A stretch of DNA of 7,656 bases from an uncultured Prevotellaceae bacterium. GTDB taxonomy: Bacteria; Bacteroidota; Bacteroidia; Bacteroidales; Bacteroidaceae. Position 1 is the first letter of the stretch; every line of letters starts with the position of its first letter. Location of the stretch: the NCBI GenBank assembly GCA_937893145.1, contig CALBJW010000001.1, forward strand, positions 1 through 7,656, written 5' to 3'. The position numbers were made by a program, and so were the translations under genes. The notes below the pieces were generated by a model. It did not search any database. It saw only the letters and a list, made by a program, of their open reading frames with translations, and was not told where the DNA came from. Shown here piece by piece: positions 1 through 6,423 of this stretch.

Positions 1-243
1 ATGCGCTCCATGATTTCCAAAGTGCTACCTTCTGTGCTTACACCAGCCTCCTTTGCTTGTTTGACAATGTTGGCATGATTGATGCGCTCCATGATTTCCA
101 AAGTGCTGCCTTCGGTACTCACTCCAGCCTTCTTAGCTTGCCTAACAATGTTGGCATGATTACGTTCTTCAAGGATTTCTAATGCGCTCTTTTCTTCGCT
201 TAACTCCTTAGTATCCTCTTCCTTCAGGATTTCATCAACAGAG
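1..243 (-). repeat. 81-bp in-frame tandem repeat inside the HNH gene
   Basis: Bases 1-81 and 82-162 are two copies of an 81-bp unit (27 codons), with about 11 differences by hand count, most of them silent. The block from 163 onward is a diverged partial third copy (GCATTAGAAATCCTTGAAGAACG against GCACTTTGGAAATCATGGAGCGC, read on the minus strand). The array probably continues beyond base 1. Each unit encodes one SAP-like helix-loop-helix. Confidence 0.85.
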
Positions 244-941
244 GCTTCCTTATTTTCTACATTTCTTTTAGCCCCATTTGATTTTGCACCTTTACTCTTC
301 TCTTCTCCCAAAGGTACTTCGTCATCCAGCATATAGTCGTTCTCATCCAAAGAATCAATCATATCAACATCTTCCACAAATTCTTTTCTATCATTATTGA
401 AAGGAGAAAACATTATAAAAGCAAGGAAAGCAAAGAAAAGCAAAATGAAAACTAATACATATTTTGCTATACCCTTATTTTTAGTGTTTCTTTTTTGACT
501 TTCGTAATATTCAGCTCTTCTCCGGTTAAATTCCTCGTTGGCTTTAGCAAAAGCAATTGATGAATCAAAATCACTTGTAGAAGATCCACTCTGGTATGAT
601 GGTACAGGTCTATCCTGATTATCGTAATTGGTAGAAGAATACGACTTTGTATAATTTCCAAACTCAGCCGGTTGCTCATTCTGTGTCTGTTGCTCAGGCT
701 TAGACACAATACCATGTCGTTTCTCATGACATTCTCTGCACAGCACAACCAATTCCTCTGGTTTATAAGACCAAGGATAAATGTCACGATACACCAAATG
801 ATGTACCTGAAGCTTGTTTCGCTCGTTCAGGAACTGTTTTCCACAATCCTCACAAGTGAAATTCCTTTCTTTGATAAGCGAGTAAGAATATCCTTTCCAA
901 TAATCAGAGGAAAGCAACTTCGCATATTCATCCTTAGTCAT
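1..941 (-). CDS. HNH endonuclease-like membrane protein with SAP-like repeats (3' end outside window)
   Basis: Reading the minus strand from the ATG at 941 gives 313 codons without a stop, continuing past base 1, so the C terminus is missing. Residues about 27-76 form an HNH/McrA-type zinc domain: C30-x2-C33, the pair H47-H48, then C68-x2-C71-H72. A Ser/Gln/Asn-rich linker and a basic stretch (about 138-156) lead to one hydrophobic helix at about 157-178, then a very acidic region and a Lys-rich region. From about residue 254, tandem 27-aa units read GVSTEGSTLEIMERI followed by NHANIVKQAKEA, resembling SAP/HeH helix-loop-helix DNA-binding motifs. Known: HNH domains cut nucleic acids. Inferred: a membrane-tethered nuclease. 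The start has GGAG just upstream and a TAnnTTTG box 34 nt upstream. The HNH call is firm; the biological role is unknown. Confidence 0.8.
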   Translation of the reverse strand, partial: MTKDEYAKLLSSDYWKGYSYSLIKERNFTCEDCGKQFLNERNKLQVHHLVYRDIYPWSYKPEELVVLCRECHEKRHGIVSKPEQQTQNEQPAEFGNYTKSYSSTNYDNQDRPVPSYQSGSSTSDFDSSIAFAKANEEFNRRRAEYYESQKRNTKNKGIAKYVLVFILLFFAFLAFIMFSPFNNDRKEFVEDVDMIDSLDENDYMLDDEVPLGEEKSKGAKSNGAKRNVENKEASVDEILKEEDTKELSEEKSALEILEERNHANIVRQAKKAGVSTEGSTLEIMERINHANIVKQAKEAGVSTEGSTLEIMER

Positions 942-975
942 AACTCCAGTATATAGTTATTTGGTTATTACTCTG

Positions 976-983
976 CAAAGGTA
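976..983 (-). promoter_or_regulatory. Bacteroidota -7 box (TACCTTTG) for the HNH gene
   Basis: On the minus strand TACCTTTG matches the Bacteroidota -7 consensus TAnnTTTG, 34 nt upstream of the ATG at 941. No clean -33 TTG lies at the usual spacing, because that region is occupied by the terminator hairpin of the upstream gene. The -7 element alone is supported. Confidence 0.5.
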
Positions 984-986
984 AAC

Positions 987-1026
987 AAAAAACTTCAAAC
1001 ATCATACCGAATGCTTGAAGTTTTTT
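987..1026 (-). terminator. Rho-independent terminator after the antitoxin-like gene
   Basis: Arms 987-1002 and 1011-1026 form a 16-bp stem around an 8-base loop. In the minus-strand transcript the only non-Watson-Crick pair is a U.G wobble. The stem ends in six U residues, so it works leftwards. The A/T symmetry could also allow it to act on the plus strand. Confidence 0.8.
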
Positions 1027-1076
1027 TATGATTATTGTTTCATTACCTCTTCCATGATAGGCACATCAGCGGCAAA

Positions 1077-1457
1077 TTAAAAGAAGCGAGGACTGTGTGT
1101 ATCAGAGTGTGCTACAAGTCGCCATAATTCCAAGTATTTTTCAGATTCCTCCTCACTAAGATAACCTTCCTCATCCAGAGAGTCAAGATAAGCAACCTCT
1201 TCCTCTGCAGTCTTAAAGACAGGAGCCTGTTCTGGCTTCTCGTGCAGATAGAAGTCATGCGCCCTCAATTCTTGATAGTCATCTTCAGTAATCGAAAGCT
1301 TCCTTGCAAATATCTCAGCATCCTTTCTGCGTTCTTCTTCATTTTCCGCATCATCAAGAATGAAGAGTTTCCATCCCATGCCTCGTGATATACGTTCGGC
1401 GGTGTATATATCCGATTCAGGAATTGTAAGCTGTATGGTTCTGGTTGCTGTATTCAT
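1077..1457 (-). CDS. Orphan antitoxin-like hypothetical protein
   Basis: A 126-aa acidic protein. The first ~35 residues (TIQLTIPESDI, then RGMGWKL at about 25-31) resemble the N termini of small Bacteroidales type II antitoxins, where an IxIPE strand is followed by a helix ending in a MGW motif. Residues 36-115 are Glu/Asp-rich and probably helical, with an LDEEGYLSEEE stretch near 95-105. The family call rests only on this N-terminal resemblance. No toxin partner lies next to it: downstream are a terminator and the HNH gene, and upstream the end of the McrC-like gene. It has its own promoter, so it is probably a single-gene unit. The frame resumes after the TAA stop for 14 more codons (1076-1035), so the protein may be slightly truncated. 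ATG at 1457 is the only reasonable start; the leader is A/T-rich without a Shine-Dalgarno. Confidence 0.7.
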   Translation of the reverse strand: MNTATRTIQLTIPESDIYTAERISRGMGWKLFILDDAENEEERRKDAEIFARKLSITEDDYQELRAHDFYLHEKPEQAPVFKTAEEEVAYLDSLDEEGYLSEEESEKYLELWRLVAHSDTHSPRFF

Positions 1458-1501
1458 GTATGTTTTGGGGATTTACATATGATATATACTCATTGTGTCG
1501 G

Positions 1502-1533
1502 CAAAGTTAAGATAATTTTTCCAAACCATCAAT
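1502..1533 (-). promoter_or_regulatory. Promoter of the antitoxin-like gene (ATTG - 20 bp - TAACTTTG)
   Basis: On the minus strand, TAACTTTG (1509-1502) matches the Bacteroidota -7 consensus TAnnTTTG exactly. ATTG (1533-1530) lies 20 bp upstream, at the -33 position. The predicted transcript start is about 1495, giving a leader of roughly 38 nt to the ATG at 1457. Confidence 0.65.
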
Positions 1534-1551
1534 CATTTGAGGATAATTTTT
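1511..1551. repeat. Direct repeat GATAATTTTT flanking the -33 element
   Basis: The 10-mer GATAATTTTT occurs at 1511-1520 and 1542-1551, 31 bp apart (about three helical turns), on either side of the -33 element. This could be an operator for a DNA-binding protein. It is A/T-rich, so chance is a real alternative. Confidence 0.35.
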
Positions 1552-1585
1552 TCAAGAAAACGAAAAGGCGAGGGGAGTGGAAAAC

Positions 1586-1612
1586 CACGATGTGGGTTGA
1601 AACCACACCGTG
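1586..1612 (-). terminator. Hairpin terminator after the McrC-like gene
   Basis: Nine bases after the McrC-like stop, the minus strand forms CACGGTGTGG, loop TTTCAAC, CCACATCGTG: a 10-bp stem with one G.U wobble. Only four U residues follow the next G, so termination may be partial. Its position supports it as the end of the restriction operon. Confidence 0.6.
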
Positions 1613-1620
1613 ATATATGA

Positions 1621-3942
1621 TTATTCCTCATTATTCTTTGCAATCCTAATGAGGTCTGTAAGCTTGTGAGCTTCGGGTTCGTATTTCTTTTTCTTTATAC
1701 TGAGAACATCCTTCACATCCCAGCGGTACTTGTCAAACTCCTTTTCATGCCACTTCTCAAACTCGAACATAAGATAAGTACGCTCATAATACTCAAACTC
1801 ATTAACACTATCCTGAGGATACCCCGCATCAATCAAATCCAAACCACTCCAAACCTTAGGACCATCACCACTGAGTTTGAAGAAATAACAATCCGTCTTG
1901 GTATGAAGAAGCAGATAACGAGCCTTAGCAAAACCCTCATTGAGTTCAACCGAACCCCTTCGTGTTCCCGCTCTACCATTGTACAAGCCCCTCTTCATAA
2001 CCCAGTTCAGACGCTCCTCATTCTTCACATAACCCACGATGACAAAAGTCTCATCAGCCATGAAACCACGATTCTCACCAATAGCCTCAGGCAGTTGCTC
2101 CTTCACAACACCCACAGGCTCATCCTTGTATATCGTATAACTCTGGTAAGCCATCTTCTCACGCTGGCTCGTTCTGTTCAACAGATGCTCCTTCACCCCA
2201 ACAAGGAACAGCTTCAAGTCCGCTATCTGACCGCTATCATTACCCGGAGAAACACAAAAAGCACCCAAGCCAGGAATGATTTCGTGGAAACCCTTCTTCG
2301 TGCTTGGTTCGGTACCAGGATAAAGAATATACGCACCACTCGTTCTGCGAATAGCATCCTTATACGCATGCATCTTCAATATGTCAGCACGCTTATACAT
2401 ACCTATTTCATATCTGCCCGACTCCTCATTCTCCTTCTCCTCAGTCAGAACCCTGTTTATAGGATTATCCTCATTGTCAATATCATCAAGGATACTGTCC
2501 TCGTTATCAATCATAATCTTGTTCACACGATACTTAGCATCAAAATGAACATGAACAATAAGTTCCTCCCTCTCAGCCTCCTCCTCAGTAATATCACCCG
2601 GCCACATCGACAGAGTATAGTCTGGTCGCATAGGCATAGTCCACGAACCAGCCGAGTGCATATCCTCCCTGTGTCCAAAAGTACGGTTGTAGTAGAAACG
2701 CACATTCAATTTTCTGCCATCCGTATCGTTCACACCACTTATCATCTTCATCCTGCCCTGCTTCAAGTCCAAGTTCAACTGGTCGCTATCCTTAGCCACC
2801 AGCTTCTCTTTCGACATAGCATCAATGCGGAAAACACTGCTCACCACATCCAGCAACTTAAAGAACAGCCAATACTCATACAGAGCAGCCACATTCTTCT
2901 TTCCAGCATCATACACATTATCTCCACCCCTCCAAGTCAACTTAGCAGCAAGGTCGAATATGAGCCACCCTTGCAGAATCTCTCGGTATCCTTCCTTTCT
3001 CTGCAAAACAGGACTATTCAAGTTCAAGTGCTGAGGCAGACTAATATCCCTGAAGAATCCCGAACCCAAATGTCTGAGCAGAACATTACACACCACATTA
3101 GCCTCCAACCTCAACTGGTCCGAAGCCTTCCTCTTCCCAGCAATATCCGTACAGAAAGAATAGAACTGAGTTAGCACATACTTCACAAACTGGTTTTCAT
3201 TCGTGTCCGTCGTATCCCTCTTGTAAGGCACCTCAAGAGTGCGAGGCAGAGAGTCCAGCCCAGCAATCCTATCGCCCAGCCTAACCCTGTCCGTACTGCT
3301 TGCCAACTGTCGCAAACCACTACGGTTCAACCTCCTCACATTCTCCACATGTCGCACCACAGTAGTGCCAGTCCACGAACGCACAGGATTAGACACCACC
3401 TTATGCATAGCCTCCTCAAAAGCCTCGCTGTCCACGATGCTCTTCACGAAGGCAAACTTCTGGTACAGAGTCTGAGGCTCAGCATCATTATCCACCTCAA
3501 ACTTCTGCGTGACAGGCGAACCCTGTTGCATCACAAGGTCCGTATAATACTGAGTGATGTCCTCCATCATCGTGCGGTAGTCCTCACGATAAGAAGTCTT
3601 CACACTCTGAATCTCAAGACTCACATCACATAGCTTCTTACCATCCCAATCCTCAACCTCCAGCACCAAGTTGCCCACATAGATGCCAGTTCGAATCGTA
3701 CCCTCATTCCTTCTTCTGCGAGGACACACCAAACCAGCCTTCTCCACAAAACAAGCCTTAGCACCATTGCCCTCAGCATCCACAAATTCATACTCATACT
3801 CCTTCCCCTCCTGAATCTGCCATCGGCTCTCACCATAATCCGCAGCATCCATCTCCTCAAAGCACATAGCATCCTTTGAGTGAGGGTAAATCATGAGCGT
3901 GATGTTACTCCTTATCGGTATGTTGAGTTGACTTTGTAGCAT
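1621..3942 (-). CDS. McrC-like nuclease subunit (DUF2357 + PD-(D/E)XK)
   Basis: 773 aa. Residues about 1-260 match the DUF2357 N-terminal region of McrC-type proteins, including TGIYVGNLVLEV (85-96) and SVKTSYREDYRTMMEDI (113-129). A helical region follows, then a PD-(D/E)XK nuclease core: a conserved E in LYEYW (354-358), D441 in MRPDY, D468-A-K470 in VHFDAKYR, and a helix with MHAYKDA (524-530) typical of RecB-like nucleases. The catalytic residues appear intact. An acidic insertion (478-508) sits between the last two motifs. Residues about 600-773 are a C-terminal extension with no recognised function. Known: McrC is the cleavage subunit and binds the McrB hexamer. The gene starts 6 nt after the McrB-like stop, which indicates coupled translation. 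No Shine-Dalgarno is seen. The nearest McrC family is the DUF2357 group rather than E. coli McrC. Confidence 0.88.
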   Translation of the reverse strand: MLQSQLNIPIRSNITLMIYPHSKDAMCFEEMDAADYGESRWQIQEGKEYEYEFVDAEGNGAKACFVEKAGLVCPRRRRNEGTIRTGIYVGNLVLEVEDWDGKKLCDVSLEIQSVKTSYREDYRTMMEDITQYYTDLVMQQGSPVTQKFEVDNDAEPQTLYQKFAFVKSIVDSEAFEEAMHKVVSNPVRSWTGTTVVRHVENVRRLNRSGLRQLASSTDRVRLGDRIAGLDSLPRTLEVPYKRDTTDTNENQFVKYVLTQFYSFCTDIAGKRKASDQLRLEANVVCNVLLRHLGSGFFRDISLPQHLNLNSPVLQRKEGYREILQGWLIFDLAAKLTWRGGDNVYDAGKKNVAALYEYWLFFKLLDVVSSVFRIDAMSKEKLVAKDSDQLNLDLKQGRMKMISGVNDTDGRKLNVRFYYNRTFGHREDMHSAGSWTMPMRPDYTLSMWPGDITEEEAEREELIVHVHFDAKYRVNKIMIDNEDSILDDIDNEDNPINRVLTEEKENEESGRYEIGMYKRADILKMHAYKDAIRRTSGAYILYPGTEPSTKKGFHEIIPGLGAFCVSPGNDSGQIADLKLFLVGVKEHLLNRTSQREKMAYQSYTIYKDEPVGVVKEQLPEAIGENRGFMADETFVIVGYVKNEERLNWVMKRGLYNGRAGTRRGSVELNEGFAKARYLLLHTKTDCYFFKLSGDGPKVWSGLDLIDAGYPQDSVNEFEYYERTYLMFEFEKWHEKEFDKYRWDVKDVLSIKKKKYEPEAHKLTDLIRIAKNNEE

Positions 3943-3948
3943 ACAGCA

Positions 3949-5790
3949 TTATGCTTCAGCGAAGCTTGTGAAACCATTTTCAATAGCACTATTATACATG
4001 CGGAGAATCTTATCAGCAGATAGACTGTATTTCGCCCCTTTCACAACAGCAGCATAGTCCTTCTCCTCCAGCTCCGCTAATTTCTTACCACAACAACACT
4101 CAGCAAACAAAGGCTCCAGCACCTTCACAATCTTCTTTCTGCTACCATGAAGCTTAGGCAACAACTTCTGAACGATAGCAGCATCAATAGCGTCATCAAG
4201 ATCCATACTCTTGTTTTCAGTTGCAAGACTTATGAAACGACCTATCTCAGTAGCAGTACGATAACCAAACTCAGCGTTCACAGTTTTCAACTCCTTAAAG
4301 AACTTCTTCAGCACATCATTAGCATCCTGACTTATAGCCTTACTTCCACCAGCAATCTCCACAAAGCTCTTAGCCATATTAGCAGCCATACCCTCACACT
4401 TCGACATATTTACATCAGGAGCCGAATCAAGGAACGACACCATATCCTCCTCACTCACCTTAAACTCAATCACATTAGCACGGTCCAGCACCTTAGGCGA
4501 GAACATATAAGTAGTCTCATCCACATTGATAGTACCCACAATGAAGAGATTCTTAGGAAGCGAAACAGACGAAGGCACCCCACAAGCATCCTTATCCCAG
4601 AGCTTTATCTTCATGTCCTTAGCCTCCATCGCACTGAGGAAATCAGCAAAGTAACGCTCCACATACGAGAGGTTCATTTCATCAAGAATCAAGAAATAAG
4701 GCTTCTCAGGATTCCCCTCAGCCTCAATCATCAACTGCAAAGCACCACTCTCAGGAGTCTGGTACACATCATCCTTCAGAGCATTAGGGAAACCAAGCAG
4801 AGGCTCACGGTTAGTCCAGTCAGCACCCACCGACACAAAGCAAATCTGACTATCCACATCCTCCACCAGAGCCTTAGCACAAGCCAGAGCAAGCTGAGTC
4901 TTACCCGAACCCGCCAAACCGCTCAATATCACGAAAGGCTTAGTAAGAAGCGAATAAGCAAAACGCTTGATGAGTTTGTCATCATATATAAGGTTAGTTG
5001 ACTTTATAGCAGAGATAAGAGAAGAAATGTCGAAAGGATCTTGTTTGTCAGTCTTCTTTTCTGCAATTCCACCTATAGTTTTATCATCCATTTCTTCTGT
5101 ATCTACACCTTCTGACACGAGCGAATCATCTTCATCATCTTCATCAGAGAATAAAGAAACACCTTCATCTGATGGTGGGGTTAAACGAACAAAGCCCAAT
5201 TCGTATAATTCCACAAATTTCTTATAAACGACTTCATAATCCTTCAAAAGAAGTTTGCATTCTTCAGTATTGTCTAAAGGCCACTCATTAGAGAAAATAA
5301 TAGATTTTCTATAAGATTTATTTGTTACATCCAACTCCTCAGGCTCTTCAAACAATCTTGTTAAATCACTTTTTTCCTCAGATTTCAACGAAGCTCTCAA
5401 TTCGTTTCTATAAGCTCTCATTTTGGTAATTGCTTTTGAAGAACTACCGAAAGCCTTCGCACCAATTCCCAAACATATATGTATCTTGTTAAAATCTTTA
5501 TTAAACAGAAATACAATGTAAACTCCTGCTTGAGTAGTCGATGTTATTTTCTTGTTCATGACTGCAACCCATGGAGTATCGGAGAGTCTTCCAGCACCTA
5601 CAGATCCTTTAATCTTAAATGTGTCTTCAGGAAAAACACCACTTAGAGCTTGTGGGATTAACTTTGTTATCAACTCCCTTTTTACGACTGGAACTTTATC
5701 AACAGCCAGACCTACATTAGCTTTGTGGAGCTCCTTTATGCTGAAATACTCCTCAAAGCAAACATTTATATTAGTTACAATATCACTCAT
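3949..5790 (-). CDS. McrB-like protein: MrcB_N domain + AAA+ NTPase
   Basis: 613 aa. Residues about 10-200 match the MrcB_N (DUF3578) domain, with GRLSDTPWVAVMNK (67-80), then QAGVYIVFLFNKD and IHICLG; this domain is the presumed target sensor. An acidic low-complexity linker (208-236) joins it to an AAA+ module. Walker A is GLAGSGKT (291-298), Walker B FLILDE (366-371) followed by MNLSYVERYF, the signature strand GTINVDETTYMFSP (419-432), and an arginine-finger-like segment KVLDRA (433-438). FGYRTATEIGRF (508-519) resembles the C-terminal lid. All NTPase residues look intact. Known: McrB forms a nucleotide-driven hexameric translocase that recruits McrC. GTP use is expected from the family, but the E. 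coli MNTADRS motif is replaced here. Base composition changes sharply near the linker. The ATG at 5790 lies 19 nt after the preceding stop. Confidence 0.9.
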   Translation of the reverse strand: MSDIVTNINVCFEEYFSIKELHKANVGLAVDKVPVVKRELITKLIPQALSGVFPEDTFKIKGSVGAGRLSDTPWVAVMNKKITSTTQAGVYIVFLFNKDFNKIHICLGIGAKAFGSSSKAITKMRAYRNELRASLKSEEKSDLTRLFEEPEELDVTNKSYRKSIIFSNEWPLDNTEECKLLLKDYEVVYKKFVELYELGFVRLTPPSDEGVSLFSDEDDEDDSLVSEGVDTEEMDDKTIGGIAEKKTDKQDPFDISSLISAIKSTNLIYDDKLIKRFAYSLLTKPFVILSGLAGSGKTQLALACAKALVEDVDSQICFVSVGADWTNREPLLGFPNALKDDVYQTPESGALQLMIEAEGNPEKPYFLILDEMNLSYVERYFADFLSAMEAKDMKIKLWDKDACGVPSSVSLPKNLFIVGTINVDETTYMFSPKVLDRANVIEFKVSEEDMVSFLDSAPDVNMSKCEGMAANMAKSFVEIAGGSKAISQDANDVLKKFFKELKTVNAEFGYRTATEIGRFISLATENKSMDLDDAIDAAIVQKLLPKLHGSRKKIVKVLEPLFAECCCGKKLAELEEKDYAAVVKGAKYSLSADKILRMYNSAIENGFTSFAEA

Positions 5791-5809
5791 AGTTTCTATG
5801 TTATTATTC

Positions 5810-6097
5810 TTATCGAGTAGCTAATCCGTTTGCAACAAGATACTTCAAGTATTTCTTTACTCCCGCAGAATACATTTTATGTCCAACAATATCAAATTCC
5901 ATAGACATAATTTCATCGATAATTACCAGAAGTTTTGACCTACTTGTTGTGTTGTACATGTTGCTTGATCCTGTTAGTCTTTCAAACACTCGTTGTACTT
6001 CTAAGTTATTAGGAGTATCGTATGCGTATTTGTTGATTGTTGCACTGGAGAGTCCTTCTTCTCTCATGTATTTAATGAAATATTCCTGGTTAGTCAT
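5810..6097 (-). CDS. Small protein resembling a SAM-like (integrase N-terminal) domain
   Basis: 95 aa, predicted all-helical. EYFIKYMREEGLSSATINKY (5-24) resembles the first helices of the tyrosine-recombinase core-binding/SAM-like domain, and HKMYSAGVKKYLKYL (73-87) matches the closing helix of such domains when they sit at the N terminus of restriction nucleases and McrB-like proteins. No catalytic recombinase domain follows, so it is not an integrase. It lies 16 nt after the controller-like gene and 19 nt before the McrB-like gene, clearly inside the operon. Inferred role: a DNA-binding or assembly subunit of the McrBC-like complex supplied in trans. It could also be a fragment of an ancestral fusion. 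The resemblance is by eye and weak in the middle (30-60). Confidence 0.75.
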   Translation of the reverse strand: MTNQEYFIKYMREEGLSSATINKYAYDTPNNLEVQRVFERLTGSSNMYNTTSRSKLLVIIDEIMSMEFDIVGHKMYSAGVKKYLKYLVANGLATR

Positions 6098-6113
6098 CGT
6101 TTATGAATAATTA

Positions 6114-6332
6114 TTATTCCGCAAAAAATTCAGCTGGTTTTACGCCTAGTCCATGTGCAAGTTTGTAGATGGTGTTTACTGTTGCACTCTTCTCGCCTCG
6201 CTCGATGGTGCCGATGTAGGTGCGGTTGATGTCGCACTTGAAGGCAAGCTCTTCTTGGGAGAGGGACTTCAAGGCTCGGAGGGCTGCAAGCCTACGACCA
6301 AAGCGTATGTTGTATTCTGATTTTTCTTTCAT
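6114..6332 (-). CDS. XRE-family regulator resembling R-M controller (C) proteins
   Basis: 72 aa, essentially one Cro/C1-type helix-turn-helix. SLSQEELAFKC (23-33) is the positioning helix, and NRTYIGTIERGEKSA (36-50) holds the recognition helix and the ERG turn, followed by NTIYKLAHGLGVKPAEFF (53-70). The length and the RTYI-IERG pattern match controller proteins such as C.AhdI or C.BamHI, which bind upstream of their own gene and time restriction gene expression. It is the first gene of the operon, and its promoter carries repeat and palindrome elements suited to autoregulation. The ATG at 6332 is 18-20 nt after the predicted transcript start, giving a very short leader. A generic phage-type repressor is the main alternative. 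Confidence 0.85.
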   Translation of the reverse strand: MKEKSEYNIRFGRRLAALRALKSLSQEELAFKCDINRTYIGTIERGEKSATVNTIYKLAHGLGVKPAEFFAE

Positions 6333-6357
6333 AGGTTGTGATTAGTATTTTCAGGGG

Positions 6358-6389
6358 CAAAGTTACTGCTATCTTTAGAATGCATCAAC
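6358..6389 (-). promoter_or_regulatory. Promoter of the restriction operon (GTTG - 20 bp - TAACTTTG)
   Basis: The minus strand carries TAACTTTG (6365-6358), an exact TAnnTTTG -7 box, with GTTG (6389-6386) 20 bp upstream at the -33 position. The same -7 octamer and the same 20-bp spacing occur at the antitoxin-like gene. The transcript would start near 6351. Confidence 0.7.
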
Positions 6390-6423
6390 CTACTATAGGT
6401 AGAGTTTTGTTATCTTTGGAATG
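6370..6423. promoter_or_regulatory. Candidate operator: 13-bp direct repeats around a short palindrome
   Basis: TATCTTTAGAATG (6370-6382) and TATCTTTGGAATG (6411-6423) differ at one base and are 41 bp apart. The first lies between the -33 and -7 boxes, the second upstream of -33. Between them, ACCTACTATAGGT (6388-6400) is a palindrome with 5-bp arms that touches the -33 box. This layout is what an autoregulated controller operon would need. Binding by the XRE protein is inferred. Confidence 0.5.

Noticed and set aside
1..243. CRISPR array suggested by repeats at the left edge
   Set aside because: The units are contiguous 81-bp in-frame copies with no spacers and encode a protein motif.
467..956. 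Open frames on both strands within the HNH gene (467-787 minus, 672-956 plus)
   Set aside because: The continuous 313-codon minus frame with a complete HNH motif explains this DNA; these are shadows of it.
1666..3174. 502-codon open frame on the plus strand
   Set aside because: It lies codon-for-codon antisense to the McrC-like gene and exists because that gene avoids TTA, CTA and TCA codons here. The translation is Leu/Ile/His/Ser-rich with no domain.
4147..5001. 284-codon open frame on the plus strand
   Set aside because: It is antisense and codon-aligned to the AAA+ part of the McrB-like gene. Same codon-bias explanation; no motif.
5810..6097. Tyrosine integrase marking an element boundary
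   Set aside because: Only a SAM-like N-terminal-type domain is present and no R-H-R-Y catalytic region follows. It belongs to the restriction operon.
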